A stretch of DNA of 32,271 nt from Chloroflexota bacterium (GTDB taxonomy: Bacteria; Chloroflexota; Anaerolineae; UBA2200; JACIWT01), in the NCBI GenBank assembly GCA_014360825.1, contig JACIWT010000023.1, forward strand, positions 1 through 32,271, read 5' to 3'. Below the pieces are notes generated by a model. The model made no database searches. It was not told where the DNA came from and saw nothing but the letters and a program-made list of their open reading frames with translations. Positions 7,540-15,792 of this stretch are shown here, piece after piece; the first letter of the stretch is position 1; every line of letters begins with the position of its first letter. Both the position numbers and the translations under genes were made by a program.

Positions 7540-9561
7540 TCAGGGTCGGCGCTCTGGCTGGCCGTGGACCGCACGCACTGTAATTATGCCCAGAAGCGCC
7601 CGGTCGTATGGAACGCGTTCGTTTCCCTCGTACATCTCCAGGCGCGGCATTCCCGGCTCCATGGGCCTGTACATGCCCACTTCAATGGTATACTGTCCGG
7701 ATTCGGTGCCAGCGGGGATGTGGATCCAGTGCCGGTCTTCCACTACTTCACCCACTTTCCAAGTCTTCGTGGGCCGCTGCCCACCCACCGGCTGAGAGTC
7801 GTGCTGTGCCAACATATGTTCATTTGGTGTTAAGAGGTGAGTGAAGACGGTGTAGTTTTTGTCCACCGGTGCGAGGGCCTGCCAAAAAAGTCGGAGCTCC
7901 ACCGTCTCCCCTGGCGCGAATATACTCCGCTCCAGTCTCGCGCCCAGTAGCCGAATCATCCCATTGCCCAGAATCGCTGTGCTGGGCCGGTCAATTATCA
8001 CCTCGGTGCGAATGAGAGCCCCCGGCGGTAGAAGGAAGTGTCGCAAGCCCACCCCGTGGAAAGTGCGCCCCACTGGCACCTCCCACCCCACATCCTCGAG
8101 CAACGCGATAACCACCCCACTGGGATCCACTATTTCGTTCTGCCAGAGCACCAGCCAGATCCCCTTACGCCCGACAATGAAGCGATTTATCTCCTGAGCG
8201 ACAGAGAAGTCCACTGGCACGTCCAACTTGAGCACAGGCGTATTGGGTATGAGAAGCCGCTCGGCATTGGGATAATAGTAGTCAAAGATAGGGAAAAAAT
8301 GCCCTGACACCAAGATGATGCTCTCGTCAGGGCCGATGTGTTTGCCTAGATAGCGGGTGACGCGCCGGAAATCAGGCCGGGCAAAATTCTCGTCGAAGAT
8401 CGCGTTACGTAACGAGTAGACTGAGGTCATCGCAATGAACCCGACTGCGAGTAGGCATAACGCCCGCGGAATAAGAGTGACGAGTCCTCGCCAGGCAGGA
8501 TGAGATCGCCACCCGGCACCGATGCCACCTGCTAAGAGCAGGAAATAGGGTGGTGAAGCCACCAAGGTGTAGCGGACACTGATTTTGGGGCGCTGGATGA
8601 AGACGAAGAGCATGAGGCCCAGTGGGATCACGAGATAAAGCACCAGGAAAAGCAGTCCGCGCCGCCGGAACCCGTTGCCGTGGCGCAGGCCCCACACCAG
8701 GCCTAACACACCACCCACCAGCAAAACCAGGTAGCCGAAGGTCAGTCGCTTGGCCAGGGCAGGCTCTACCGTGATCCCCGTACTCCACTCGGTGATGATC
8801 CGCGCTGCCGTTGCCACTACGCCGACGCGACCGGTCCAATAGCCAGTGTCCAGTGCCGCCTGGCGCAACAGCATCGGCACCCAGGGCAGGTATACCAGTG
8901 CCACTCCTGTTGCGACAGCCACTCCTTCCCGAAATAGCCCTGGCTCTCGGCCCCCCCGCCACCAGCACCAGAGGAAATACATGGCCATAGATGGCAGCAG
9001 GAACAGGGAGAAATAGTGTGTGTACATCGCCCCGAGGGTGACCAGGCCAAAGGCCACCCAGAGACGGCGGCGATGGGAGGGTGCCAGACCGCCCTCCAGG
9101 ACACGGACGAGCAGGTAAGCCGAGATGACAGTTAGGGATAGGACGAGGGCGTACATCCGGGTTTCCTGAGCGTACCAGAAATAGAGCGGAGAGAGCGCAG
9201 TGAACAAAGCCCCTAAGAGTCCTGCACCTGCATTGACCGTTCGCCGACCGAGCACGTACATTGCAGGCACGACCACCGTGGCGCATATCGCGGAGAGGCA
9301 GCGCACAGCGAATGACGTGACTCCTCCTAGCCGGATCCAAGCGTGGAGGAGCAAATAGTACAGAGGGGGCTGCATCTCGAAGGGGAAATGGGAAGCGGCC
9401 TCCTCCAGACTCATGCGGGCGATATAGATGCTGTAGCCCTCATCATACCAGAGGCTTTGAGCATCTATGCGGTACAGCCGCAGGCACCAGGCAAAGAGTG
9501 TGAGTGCGAGGATGATAACTGCTGTGATCAGTTCAGGCTGGGTTTTCTTGCTCACCATCAT
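7540..9561 (-). CDS. GT39/ArnT-like membrane glycosyltransferase with C-terminal beta domain
   Basis: A 673-aa integral membrane protein. The first extracytoplasmic loop carries the typical acidic pair in LWYDEGYS (D40-E41), followed by PPLYYLLLHAW, as in the PMT_2/dolichyl-phosphate-mannose mannosyltransferase group, which uses a polyprenyl-phosphate sugar donor. About 8-10 hydrophobic segments follow up to residue ~370. Residues ~520-665 form a soluble beta-rich domain (GETVELRLFWQAL, YTVFTHL) of the kind seen at the end of many Chloroflexota glycosyltransferases. The protein probably glycosylates a surface polymer or protein. The acceptor is unknown. The start could be either of two adjacent ATGs (9561, 9558); neither has a clear ribosome-binding site. 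Confidence 0.85.
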   Translation of the reverse strand: MMVSKKTQPELITAVIILALTLFAWCLRLYRIDAQSLWYDEGYSIYIARMSLEEAASHFPFEMQPPLYYLLLHAWIRLGGVTSFAVRCLSAICATVVVPAMYVLGRRTVNAGAGLLGALFTALSPLYFWYAQETRMYALVLSLTVISAYLLVRVLEGGLAPSHRRRLWVAFGLVTLGAMYTHYFSLFLLPSMAMYFLWCWWRGGREPGLFREGVAVATGVALVYLPWVPMLLRQAALDTGYWTGRVGVVATAARIITEWSTGITVEPALAKRLTFGYLVLLVGGVLGLVWGLRHGNGFRRRGLLFLVLYLVIPLGLMLFVFIQRPKISVRYTLVASPPYFLLLAGGIGAGWRSHPAWRGLVTLIPRALCLLAVGFIAMTSVYSLRNAIFDENFARPDFRRVTRYLGKHIGPDESIILVSGHFFPIFDYYYPNAERLLIPNTPVLKLDVPVDFSVAQEINRFIVGRKGIWLVLWQNEIVDPSGVVIALLEDVGWEVPVGRTFHGVGLRHFLLPPGALIRTEVIIDRPSTAILGNGMIRLLGARLERSIFAPGETVELRLFWQALAPVDKNYTVFTHLLTPNEHMLAQHDSQPVGGQRPTKTWKVGEVVEDRHWIHIPAGTESGQYTIEVGMYRPMEPGMPRLEMYEGNERVPYDRALLGIITVRAVHGQPERRP

Positions 9562-9689
9562 TATCGAGACGACAACGTAACCTTACTAGTTCCCCATCCG
9601 TGATATCGCCCATCTCATATAGCATTCGTCGTTGCACCTACTTTGTATGATACGTGAGAGCAGAGGGGCTGTCAATAGGCTTAGATATA

Positions 9690-9720
9690 GACCCTAAGGG
9701 TTTGGGAACCCCTCAGGGTC
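9690..9720. promoter_or_regulatory. Long hairpin between divergent genes
   Basis: A 31-nt inverted repeat opens GACCCTAAGGG and closes CCCCTCAGGGTC, with one mismatch in the stem. It lies in the 283-bp gap between the glycosyltransferase (minus) and the recombinase-like gene (plus), about 20 nt upstream of the latter's -35 box. It could be an operator or a terminator-like barrier. I see no other feature in this gap besides the promoter at 9742-9770. Confidence 0.4.
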
Positions 9721-9741
9721 AATGCATGCTACGCGCCATAT

Positions 9742-9770
9742 TTGACAATTTCCAGGCCATTTGCTATCAT
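9742..9770 (+). promoter_or_regulatory. Promoter of the recombinase-like gene
   Basis: TTGACA (9742-9747), a 17-nt spacer and TATCAT (9765-9770) make a near-consensus promoter. It overlaps the longest open frame, which begins with TTG at 9761. Translation must therefore start downstream, which supports the GTG at 9845. Confidence 0.7.
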
Positions 9771-9844
9771 TATGTAAAACGTTCTACGCGAAAGACATAG
9801 TTCTCACACTTTTTCCTACACAAAAGGTTATACGGAGGAACCTT

Positions 9845-10798
9845 GTGTCTGCCGAGCAATTGGAACTCTTCCCTGCCCCAAAGGCCTCAAGGGAGGAACG
9901 AAAGGTTGCCGCCAAACCACCTCTCACTTCCGCCTCGCCTCTCAGTGCGGCTATGCGCGGCTTCCACCAACATATGATAGAAGTGGAGTTCAGTCCCCAT
10001 ACCATCCGTTCATTCTCAGGCGACCTAAGTTTGCTGGCTCGCTACCTCGGTGCTGATACTGCGGTGGGCGAGATATCCATCGCCAAACTCCGCCAGTTCC
10101 TGCACTGGCTGCGGTATGAACGCGGTGTGCCCTGCAATGCCAAATCACTCAGTCGCCGACTCACCACCCTCAAAGTCTTTTTTGGCTGGCTGCAGGAGAC
10201 AGGCGTGCTCATCGAAGATCCCGCTGCCCCTCTCGTCCACCAACGCGTCTCCACCCCCTTGCCCCACATCCTGACTGACACCGAGGTTGAGCGCGTCCTG
10301 CAGACTACGGAGATGCTGCTGCATCACCCGGATGAACCAGACGCCCGACCCCATCTATTGGTGACACTCTTGCTCCATACCGGCATCAAGAAAAGCGAAT
10401 GCATGAACATCGCCCTCCACCACATTGAAACCGGCAACCCCGATTCACCGGTACTGTACATTCGTTACGAGAACCCCAGACAACATTATAAAGAGCGACG
10501 CCTGCGCTTGCCCTCTTCGTTCGTTGGGGCATGGCGGCTTTACTTGGACCAATACAAGCCCAGAGCAAAACTCTTCGAATGCACAGCACGGAATCTGGAG
10601 TATGTGTTGCACAATGTGGCCCGGCAGGCTGGGATAGAAGGGGGCATCTCCTTTGAGAGTCTGCGCTGGACTTGCGCCGTACGGGACTACCGCGGGGGAA
10701 TGGACGAAGAGACATTACGGCGGAAGATGGGGCTTTCCACCATCGCCTGGCCAGAGGTGCTGGAGAAGATTAAGATGCTCGTACAAGCACCGCTGTGA
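9845..10798 (+). CDS. Tyrosine recombinase-like protein lacking catalytic residues
   Basis: A 317-aa protein from GTG 9845, preceded by GGAGGAA at 9834-9840. Residues ~30-130 resemble the SAM-like core-binding domain of XerC/D (FSPHTIRSFSGDL, then KSLSRRLTTLKVFFGWL). Residues ~145-315 follow the catalytic fold. The active site is eroded: the first Arg is replaced by Lys (GIKKSE, K182), the HxLRH box reads ESLRW (E271, R274 kept, W275), the LGHSS box reads MGLST, and no tyrosine occurs near the C-terminus. The basic KERRLRLP hairpin remains. It is therefore probably a DNA-binding protein derived from a Xer recombinase, not an integrase. It has its own promoter, and I see no att sites or mobile-element genes around it. 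Confidence 0.8.
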   Translation: MSAEQLELFPAPKASREERKVAAKPPLTSASPLSAAMRGFHQHMIEVEFSPHTIRSFSGDLSLLARYLGADTAVGEISIAKLRQFLHWLRYERGVPCNAKSLSRRLTTLKVFFGWLQETGVLIEDPAAPLVHQRVSTPLPHILTDTEVERVLQTTEMLLHHPDEPDARPHLLVTLLLHTGIKKSECMNIALHHIETGNPDSPVLYIRYENPRQHYKERRLRLPSSFVGAWRLYLDQYKPRAKLFECTARNLEYVLHNVARQAGIEGGISFESLRWTCAVRDYRGGMDEETLRRKMGLSTIAWPEVLEKIKMLVQAPL

Positions 10799-10908
10799 AA
10801 GGGAAGCCAACCCAAAAGGCTCACCATAAGGGCTCAATTTTGGCTTTCTTGGCGTTTTTGTGTCTTAGTGGTTGGTCTCACTGGTCTCAGATAGCGTCAA
10901 ATAGCCGG

Positions 10909-11769
10909 TCATCTATCCAGCGGATAGTAACACACCCCAACTGTACCCGGGCCCGTGTGTACCGCCAGCGCAGGCGAAAGTTGTGTGATGATAGTCTCCG
11001 CGATCTGGACCCGCTCTGCTACCAGGGCGCGCAGTTCCTCTGCTGCCTCGTGGGCTGCGGCGTGGACCACAGCCAGTTTGACCGCCCGTGCTGCCGCATC
11101 CCGTTCCACCATCTCCGCGATGCATCGGTAAGCGGCTGGTCGCCCACGGGCCTGGCCCAGCGCCACAATGACCCCCTGTTCCATGCCAATGAGCGGTTTG
11201 ATGTTCAATGCCGAGCCCATCAAATGCGTCGCCCTGCCGATGCGCCCGCCCATGTACAAGTAACGCAATGTGTCAGCAGTCTGGATCATCTTCACCTTTG
11301 GCATGATCTCGGCAATAATGCCCATGATCGCGTCCGTGGTTTGGCCAGCCTGGGCGGCTCGAGCCGCTTCTAAAGTGATCCAGCCATGACACATCGAGAC
11401 GTTCAGTGTGTCCACCACTTCAATGCGAGCGCTCGGATAATCGGACAACACTGTATCTCGCGCCACGCAAGCCGCGCCATAGGCCCCGCTGCCGTGGGAA
11501 GTCATATGGATGGAGATTACATCGTTGCCCTGGGCCACAGCCGCGCGGTAAACTTCCTGGTAGTCACCAGGACCCGGGTTGGCCGTTTTAGGCAGTTCGG
11601 TAGCCCGGCCGAGGTAGTCAAAGAACTCTTCCCGTTGCACATCCACTAAGTCCCGCAGCTGCTGCTGGCCGATGTGGATATAGTACGGCACCATAGTAAT
11701 ACCATACTGCCCGTACATCTCATCGGGCAGGCTGGCACAACTATCCGTTACCACGACTGTTTTGCTCAT
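10909..11769 (-). CDS. DegV family fatty acid-binding protein
   Basis: A 286-aa DegV/FakB-like protein that binds a single fatty acid and, in Firmicutes, presents it to a FakA-type kinase. Seen: the N-terminal TDSCASLP strand-loop, the TSHGSGAYGAA lipid headgroup loop, TLRYLYMGGRIG, and the C-terminal HTGPGTVGV loop typical of the family. ATG 11769 is chosen over an upstream extension because AGGAG lies 7-8 nt before it. It starts 17 nt after the reductase gene, so the two are probably co-transcribed. No FakA kinase is visible in the window. Just past its stop is a 110-bp convergent gap with only a poor 7-bp inverted repeat. Confidence 0.9.
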   Translation of the reverse strand: MSKTVVVTDSCASLPDEMYGQYGITMVPYYIHIGQQQLRDLVDVQREEFFDYLGRATELPKTANPGPGDYQEVYRAAVAQGNDVISIHMTSHGSGAYGAACVARDTVLSDYPSARIEVVDTLNVSMCHGWITLEAARAAQAGQTTDAIMGIIAEIMPKVKMIQTADTLRYLYMGGRIGRATHLMGSALNIKPLIGMEQGVIVALGQARGRPAAYRCIAEMVERDAAARAVKLAVVHAAAHEAAEELRALVAERVQIAETIITQLSPALAVHTGPGTVGVCYYPLDR

Positions 11770-11786
11770 CTTGGTTCTCCTCGCAT

Positions 11787-13082
11787 CTACTTGCCACCGC
11801 CTACCGTCAGTGCGAACACTCGGAGGAAGCGTTCGTCGGTTCGTTGGGTTGGCGGGAAACGTTCGCGCATGCGGTAATTGCGGACCATGCGCCGACCCAG
11901 GTCGGCCTCCCACTGCTCCTGGTATTCACGGAGAACCGCTGCGGAGGCATCCCTCTGCCGGACAGCACGTGCTGCGACCTGCGCTGCCATTTGGCCGGCG
12001 GTCATAGCGTTGATGATGCCACCACCGGTGAAAGGATCCACCTGGTGCGCCGCATCGCCCACTAGCATACAGCCGTCAGTTACGATATCTGCTGGGGGCA
12101 GGCCAACGGGCACGCCACCGCTGATGAGAGTCACAGGGTGGCCTCGAGCAAGTGTCGGCTGGCTTTCCACGAAGCGCGTGAGATAGTCCAGTGCTGGGCG
12201 ATCCGCCAGATCGCACTGCACACCCAAGCCGACATTGGCGCATCCCTCGCCCTTGGGAAAGACCCAAGCATAACCGCCTGGTGCTATCTCGTAGCCGATG
12301 AAGAAGTAATTGCACTCGGGATCAATGTCAATACCCACCAAGTAAAACTGCGCACAGGACATCAAGTCGCGCGCAAGAAGGGTGGTGTCGAGTCCAGCCC
12401 AATGACCCACCTGTGACTCCACGCCATCTGCACCAATGACCACCGTAGCCGCGACATCGCGCTCGCCCCATGCGCTGCGCAGGCGCACCCCGCGCACCGC
12501 GCCTCCCTCGCGCAGAAGGCCGACTGCTGATGTCTTCACGACCACGTGAGCTCCGGCCAAGGCGGCTCGCTCGGCGAGCACTCGGTCGAAGATACGCCGT
12601 TCAAGAACGTAACCGTAAGGCTGCGGAGCCTCCAGGGTCATCTCGAGGCCGCTATCCAGAATGCGAATGTCGGCCCTGCGGATGTGAGCCGAGATCCAGT
12701 GTGGATCTGGTTCAATGAAGGCAGCCAGGGGTTCGTGGCCGACTCCTTCTGCACAGCGAACCGGAGAGCCAATCTCCTGACGCTTCTCCACCAGTAGCAC
12801 CGAGAGGCCCTCACTTGCCCCCCTCCATGCAGCCATCGAACCCGCTGGCCCTGCCCCAATAACCACCAAATCGTAGGTATCACGAATGGGCAAAGTGCCA
12901 GCCTTGGGTTGGGGCACATCCCGATAAAGAGCGCCCATCGGGCAGGCAGACAAGCATAACCCGCACTCGGTGCATTCCTCGGTAATCGTAAGATAGGTCT
13001 CGCGCAGGTCGAGTGCGCCCACTGGACAGACGCTGACGCATGAGCCGCAGTAAGCGCAGCGTGTGGTGTCTAGTGCAATCAC
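11787..13082 (-). CDS. Geranylgeranyl reductase-family flavoprotein with N-terminal 2x[4Fe-4S] ferredoxin domain
   Basis: A 431-aa protein starting at GTG 13082, with TGAGGT upstream. Residues 1-55 hold two ferredoxin motifs (CAYCGSCVSVCP and CTECGLCLSACP). From about residue 69 there is a Rossmann FAD domain (DLVVIGAGPAGSMAAW), then GADGVES, YAWVFPKGEG-ANVGLG and GDAAHQVDPFTGGG, all diagnostic of the geranylgeranyl reductase/ChlP/DGGGP reductase family. The fused ferredoxin could supply electrons directly. Neighbouring isoprenoid genes (IDI-2, prenyl synthase) make saturation of a polyprenyl chain plausible, such as a menaquinone tail, polyprenyl phosphate or isoprenoid lipid. The exact substrate is not determinable. 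Confidence 0.88.
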   Translation of the reverse strand: MIALDTTRCAYCGSCVSVCPVGALDLRETYLTITEECTECGLCLSACPMGALYRDVPQPKAGTLPIRDTYDLVVIGAGPAGSMAAWRGASEGLSVLLVEKRQEIGSPVRCAEGVGHEPLAAFIEPDPHWISAHIRRADIRILDSGLEMTLEAPQPYGYVLERRIFDRVLAERAALAGAHVVVKTSAVGLLREGGAVRGVRLRSAWGERDVAATVVIGADGVESQVGHWAGLDTTLLARDLMSCAQFYLVGIDIDPECNYFFIGYEIAPGGYAWVFPKGEGCANVGLGVQCDLADRPALDYLTRFVESQPTLARGHPVTLISGGVPVGLPPADIVTDGCMLVGDAAHQVDPFTGGGIINAMTAGQMAAQVAARAVRQRDASAAVLREYQEQWEADLGRRMVRNYRMRERFPPTQRTDERFLRVFALTVGGGK

Positions 13083-13115
13083 CTTGTTACCTCAATGTAG
13101 GTGCCCGAACAAACG

Positions 13116-13151
13116 ACAGGGATGCCCTCCATTCCGACAAGGCATCCCTGT
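13116..13151 (-). terminator. Hairpin between acpP and the reductase gene
   Basis: ACAGGGATGCC at 13116-13126 pairs perfectly over 11 bp with GGCATCCCTGT at 13141-13151. On the minus strand it lies 35 nt after the ACP stop and is followed by CGTTTGTTC, a modest U-tract. It may end the acpP transcript or only lower read-through into the reductase-degV pair. Confidence 0.6.
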
Positions 13152-13185
13152 TCTGTTCCTAATCCACGCTGTGACTTGAGAGGGC

Positions 13186-13443
13186 CTATGCCTTCACCAA
13201 GCGGGCGAGGATGTAATCCACCGCGTCGCCGACAGTGGCGATCTTTTGGGCATCCTCATCGGAAATCTCACCGCCGAACTCCTCCTCAAAGGTCATAATA
13301 AGTTCGACCAAGTCCAAGGAGTCGGCTCCCAAATCCTTTCGGAAATCCGCGTCTTCGGTGATCTTCGACTCCTCAATGCCAAGTTGCTCGGCCACCACCT
13401 TGCGGATGCGGGCCAGGACCTCCTCACGTGTCATACTTGCCAT
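13186..13443 (-). CDS. acpP: Acyl carrier protein
   Basis: An 85-aa acidic protein with the [12 protein letters not shown] phosphopantetheine attachment motif (Ser of DSL) and the usual length and helix pattern. It carries growing acyl chains in fatty acid synthesis, and acyl-ACP is a donor in phospholipid synthesis. GGAGGGG lies 3-5 nt before the first ATG. An in-frame ATG three codons on is the alternative. A strong promoter lies about 70 nt upstream. No FabF or other fatty-acid synthase gene is adjacent; it stands alone. Confidence 0.95.
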   Translation of the reverse strand: MASMTREEVLARIRKVVAEQLGIEESKITEDADFRKDLGADSLDLVELIMTFEEEFGGEISDEDAQKIATVGDAVDYILARLVKA

Positions 13444-13513
13444 GTCCCCTCCTTCTCTTTATGTCCTGTGTGATGCCTGGGCAATATCACTTTCCCCCGA
13501 CAACTGGCTAAAT

Positions 13514-13542
13514 AGTATAACACCCTTACACCAGATAGTCAA
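13514..13542 (-). promoter_or_regulatory. Promoter of acpP
   Basis: On the minus strand: TTGACT (13537-13542), a 17-nt spacer, TATACT (13514-13519). It is about 70 nt upstream of the acpP start. Confidence 0.7.
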
Positions 13543-13589
13543 TTGTGGACCTGCGCTCGAGGTGTGGGCGGCCAATTACTCTCAGCGGT

Positions 13590-13618
13590 TTGACAATAGT
13601 CTGCAGCGCGACTATGAT
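13590..13618 (+). promoter_or_regulatory. Promoter of the fni-prenyl synthase-PBP operon
   Basis: TTGACA (13590-13595), a 17-nt spacer, TATGAT (13613-13618). It is divergent from the acpP promoter, with only 47 bp between the two -35 boxes. The 5' leader is about 65 nt. Confidence 0.7.
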
Positions 13619-13688
13619 GGATTCAGCGTTCTGCCCCATGCACTCATCTTCATAAACACCAGCAAGTGGGAGAGGTTTCGGAGGTACC

Positions 13689-14711
13689 ATGAGTGGGAAC
13701 TCCACACGCAAACTGGATCATTTGCGCATCTGCTTGGAAGAGGATGTCCACGCGCCCGTCCTCACGGCGGGTTTGGAACGTTACCATTTCCGCCACCAGG
13801 CCCTGCCCGAACTGGCCTTGAGCGATGTGCGCCTGGACACCACTTTCCTGGGCAAGCCACTCCGAGCACCATTGCTCATCTCGGCCATGACAGGTGGTGC
13901 ACCGGACACCGCAGCCATTAACCGGAACCTGGCCCGCGCAGCACAGGCTCTGGGCCTGGCCATGGGCGTCGGCTCGCAGCGGGCCGCCATCGAGGACCCA
14001 ACCCAGGCGCATACTTACCAGGTACGCGAGGTCGCGCCCGATATCCTGCTCTTCGCTAACCTGGGCGCGGTACAACTGAACTATGGTTATGGCTTGGAGG
14101 AATGCCAACAGGCCGTGGATATGATCAGTGCAGACGCACTGGTGCTACACCTCAACCCAATGCAGGAATGCCTCCAGCCGGGAGGCAACACGAATTTCGC
14201 TGGTTTAGCCGACAAGATCGCACAGATATGCCGTGGCCTGAGCGTCCCCGTAGTGGTGAAAGAAGTTGGCTGGGGCATCAGCGACTGGGTTGCGCGGTTG
14301 CTGGTCGAGGCGGGCGTGGCGGCGATTGACGTGGCCGGCGCCGGAGGGACATCGTGGAGCGAAGTGGAGAAACATCGCGGGCAGGGGCAGCGCAGCCGGA
14401 CTCTCGCCGAGCACTTCGCACACTGGGGCATTCCCACCGCGGAAGCCATCCAACTGGTGCGCGCCACCGCGCCGGACATCCCCATCATAGCCAGTGGGGG
14501 CATCCGCACCGGGCCGGATCTGGCGGTGGCCCTGGCGCTGGGGGCAAACATAGCGGGGATGGCATTGCCACTACTGGAGCCTGCGACGAGGTCCCCTGAG
14601 GCGGTGGTGGAAGTACTCAACGTGGTGATAGAGGGCTTGCGCATCGCTATGTTTTGCGCGGGGGCGGCTGATATCCCAGCACTGAAGGCAACGCCGGTGG
14701 AGGTGCGCTGA
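13689..14711 (+). CDS. fni: Type 2 isopentenyl-diphosphate delta-isomerase
   Basis: A 340-aa FMN- and NADPH-dependent isomerase interconverting IPP and DMAPP. Seen: RKLDHLRIC at the start, ISAMTGG, GVGSQRAAIED, LHLNPMQE, VVVKEVGWG, DVAGAGGTSW and ASGGIRTG, the expected order of FMN and substrate loops on a TIM barrel. GGAGGT at 13680-13685 precedes the ATG. The prenyl synthase begins 3 nt after the stop, so the pair makes allylic starter and then chain. Type 2 enzymes occur in archaea and many bacteria. Assignment is firm. Confidence 0.95.
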   Translation: MSGNSTRKLDHLRICLEEDVHAPVLTAGLERYHFRHQALPELALSDVRLDTTFLGKPLRAPLLISAMTGGAPDTAAINRNLARAAQALGLAMGVGSQRAAIEDPTQAHTYQVREVAPDILLFANLGAVQLNYGYGLEECQQAVDMISADALVLHLNPMQECLQPGGNTNFAGLADKIAQICRGLSVPVVVKEVGWGISDWVARLLVEAGVAAIDVAGAGGTSWSEVEKHRGQGQRSRTLAEHFAHWGIPTAEAIQLVRATAPDIPIIASGGIRTGPDLAVALALGANIAGMALPLLEPATRSPEAVVEVLNVVIEGLRIAMFCAGAADIPALKATPVEVR

Positions 14712-14714
14712 TCC

Positions 14715-15746
14715 ATGCCTATCACTGGTGCTCAGTTAGCGCCTTACATTGGGGCTGTGGAAGCGGAACTGCGCGCCCTCTGTCAGACCGATGACTCCGA
14801 TCTGGCTGATCTCTTCGGAATGATGGGGTATCACCTGGGCTGGCTGGACGAGCAGTTCCAACCAGTCCGTGCCGACACGGGCAAACGCCTGCGTTCGCTC
14901 TTTTGCCTGTTGACCTGTGAGGCCATATGCGGTGATTGGCGACCAGCTCTCCGTGCCGCCACAGCCGTTGAACTGATCCACAATTTCTCGCTGGTCCATG
15001 ATGACATCGAGGATGCGAGCGAGACGCGTCGCCACCGCCCCACCGTCTGGAAACTATGGGGCGTGGCGCAGGGTATCAACATCGGCGACGCGCTCTATTT
15101 CCTAGCACATGTGGCTCTGTGGCGTGAGAGAAAGCTGCCCGAACGGACATTATCGCGTGTGGTCCGCATTCTCGACGAGGCCGGTTTTGCATTATGTCAA
15201 GGACAGTATCTCGACCTGACTTTCGAAGAGCGTATGGACATCGCCGTGCCGCTCTACCTCAAGATGATCGAGGGCAAAACGGCAGCGCTTATTGCGGCGA
15301 GTGTGCAGATCGGCGCAGTGATCGGCGGCGCGACTGAGGCCGTCGCCGAGGCGTACCGACGCTTCGGGCTGGAGATCGGGTTGGCCTTCCAGATGGTGGA
15401 TGACCTGCTGGGCATCTGGGGCGACCCGGCGGTTACTGGCAAACCTGCGGCCGACGATATCCTGAGCCGCAAGAAGTCGTTGCCCATCGTCTACGCGTTA
15501 GAGCGGGGCCTGGGTGCGCCGGATCAGCCCATCGGGCGCATCTACCGTCAGACACAGGTGAGCGCTGATGATGTTGGCGAGGTGCTGCGGGTGCTTGAAA
15601 GCATCGGCGCACGCGAGTACGTCCGCGCCATGGCTGATGAAAGGCGGCAAAAGGCACTGGACGCACTAGACGAAACAGGACTTGCCAATCCGGCTCAAGA
15701 AATGCTGCGGGAATTGGCGTTGGCTGCCGCGGACCGCGCTTTTTAG
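14715..15746 (+). CDS. Polyprenyl diphosphate synthase (GGPP/FPP synthase type)
   Basis: A 343-aa trans-isoprenyl diphosphate synthase. The first aspartate-rich motif is HDDIED followed by RRHRPT. The second region reads MVDDLLGIWGD, a form common in actinobacterial and Chloroflexota GGPP synthases, where the classic DDxxD is shortened. It condenses IPP onto DMAPP/FPP. Product length cannot be read safely. It lies immediately after fni, with GGAGGT about 12 nt upstream of its ATG. The product could feed the ferredoxin-fused reductase encoded at 11787-13082, quinones or carotenoids. Confidence 0.9.
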   Translation: MPITGAQLAPYIGAVEAELRALCQTDDSDLADLFGMMGYHLGWLDEQFQPVRADTGKRLRSLFCLLTCEAICGDWRPALRAATAVELIHNFSLVHDDIEDASETRRHRPTVWKLWGVAQGINIGDALYFLAHVALWRERKLPERTLSRVVRILDEAGFALCQGQYLDLTFEERMDIAVPLYLKMIEGKTAALIAASVQIGAVIGGATEAVAEAYRRFGLEIGLAFQMVDDLLGIWGDPAVTGKPAADDILSRKKSLPIVYALERGLGAPDQPIGRIYRQTQVSADDVGEVLRVLESIGAREYVRAMADERRQKALDALDETGLANPAQEMLRELALAAADRAF

Positions 15747-15792
15747 GCCTCATCAGGGAACTTCCCTCTATCATCTTGCGTCTGCATAGTCA

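Noticed and set aside
9761-9844. Upstream TTG start for the recombinase-like gene
   Set aside because: It overlaps the -10 box at 9765-9770, has no ribosome-binding site, and a good GGAGGAA precedes GTG 9845.
9845-10798. Integrase of a genomic island or phage
   Set aside because: No tRNA gene, direct repeats, phage genes or transposase are seen nearby, and the catalytic residues are missing.
10799-10908. Terminator between the recombinase-like gene and degV
   Set aside because: Only a distant 7-bp inverted repeat (AAGCCAA/TTGGCTT) with a poor loop is visible, too weak to call.
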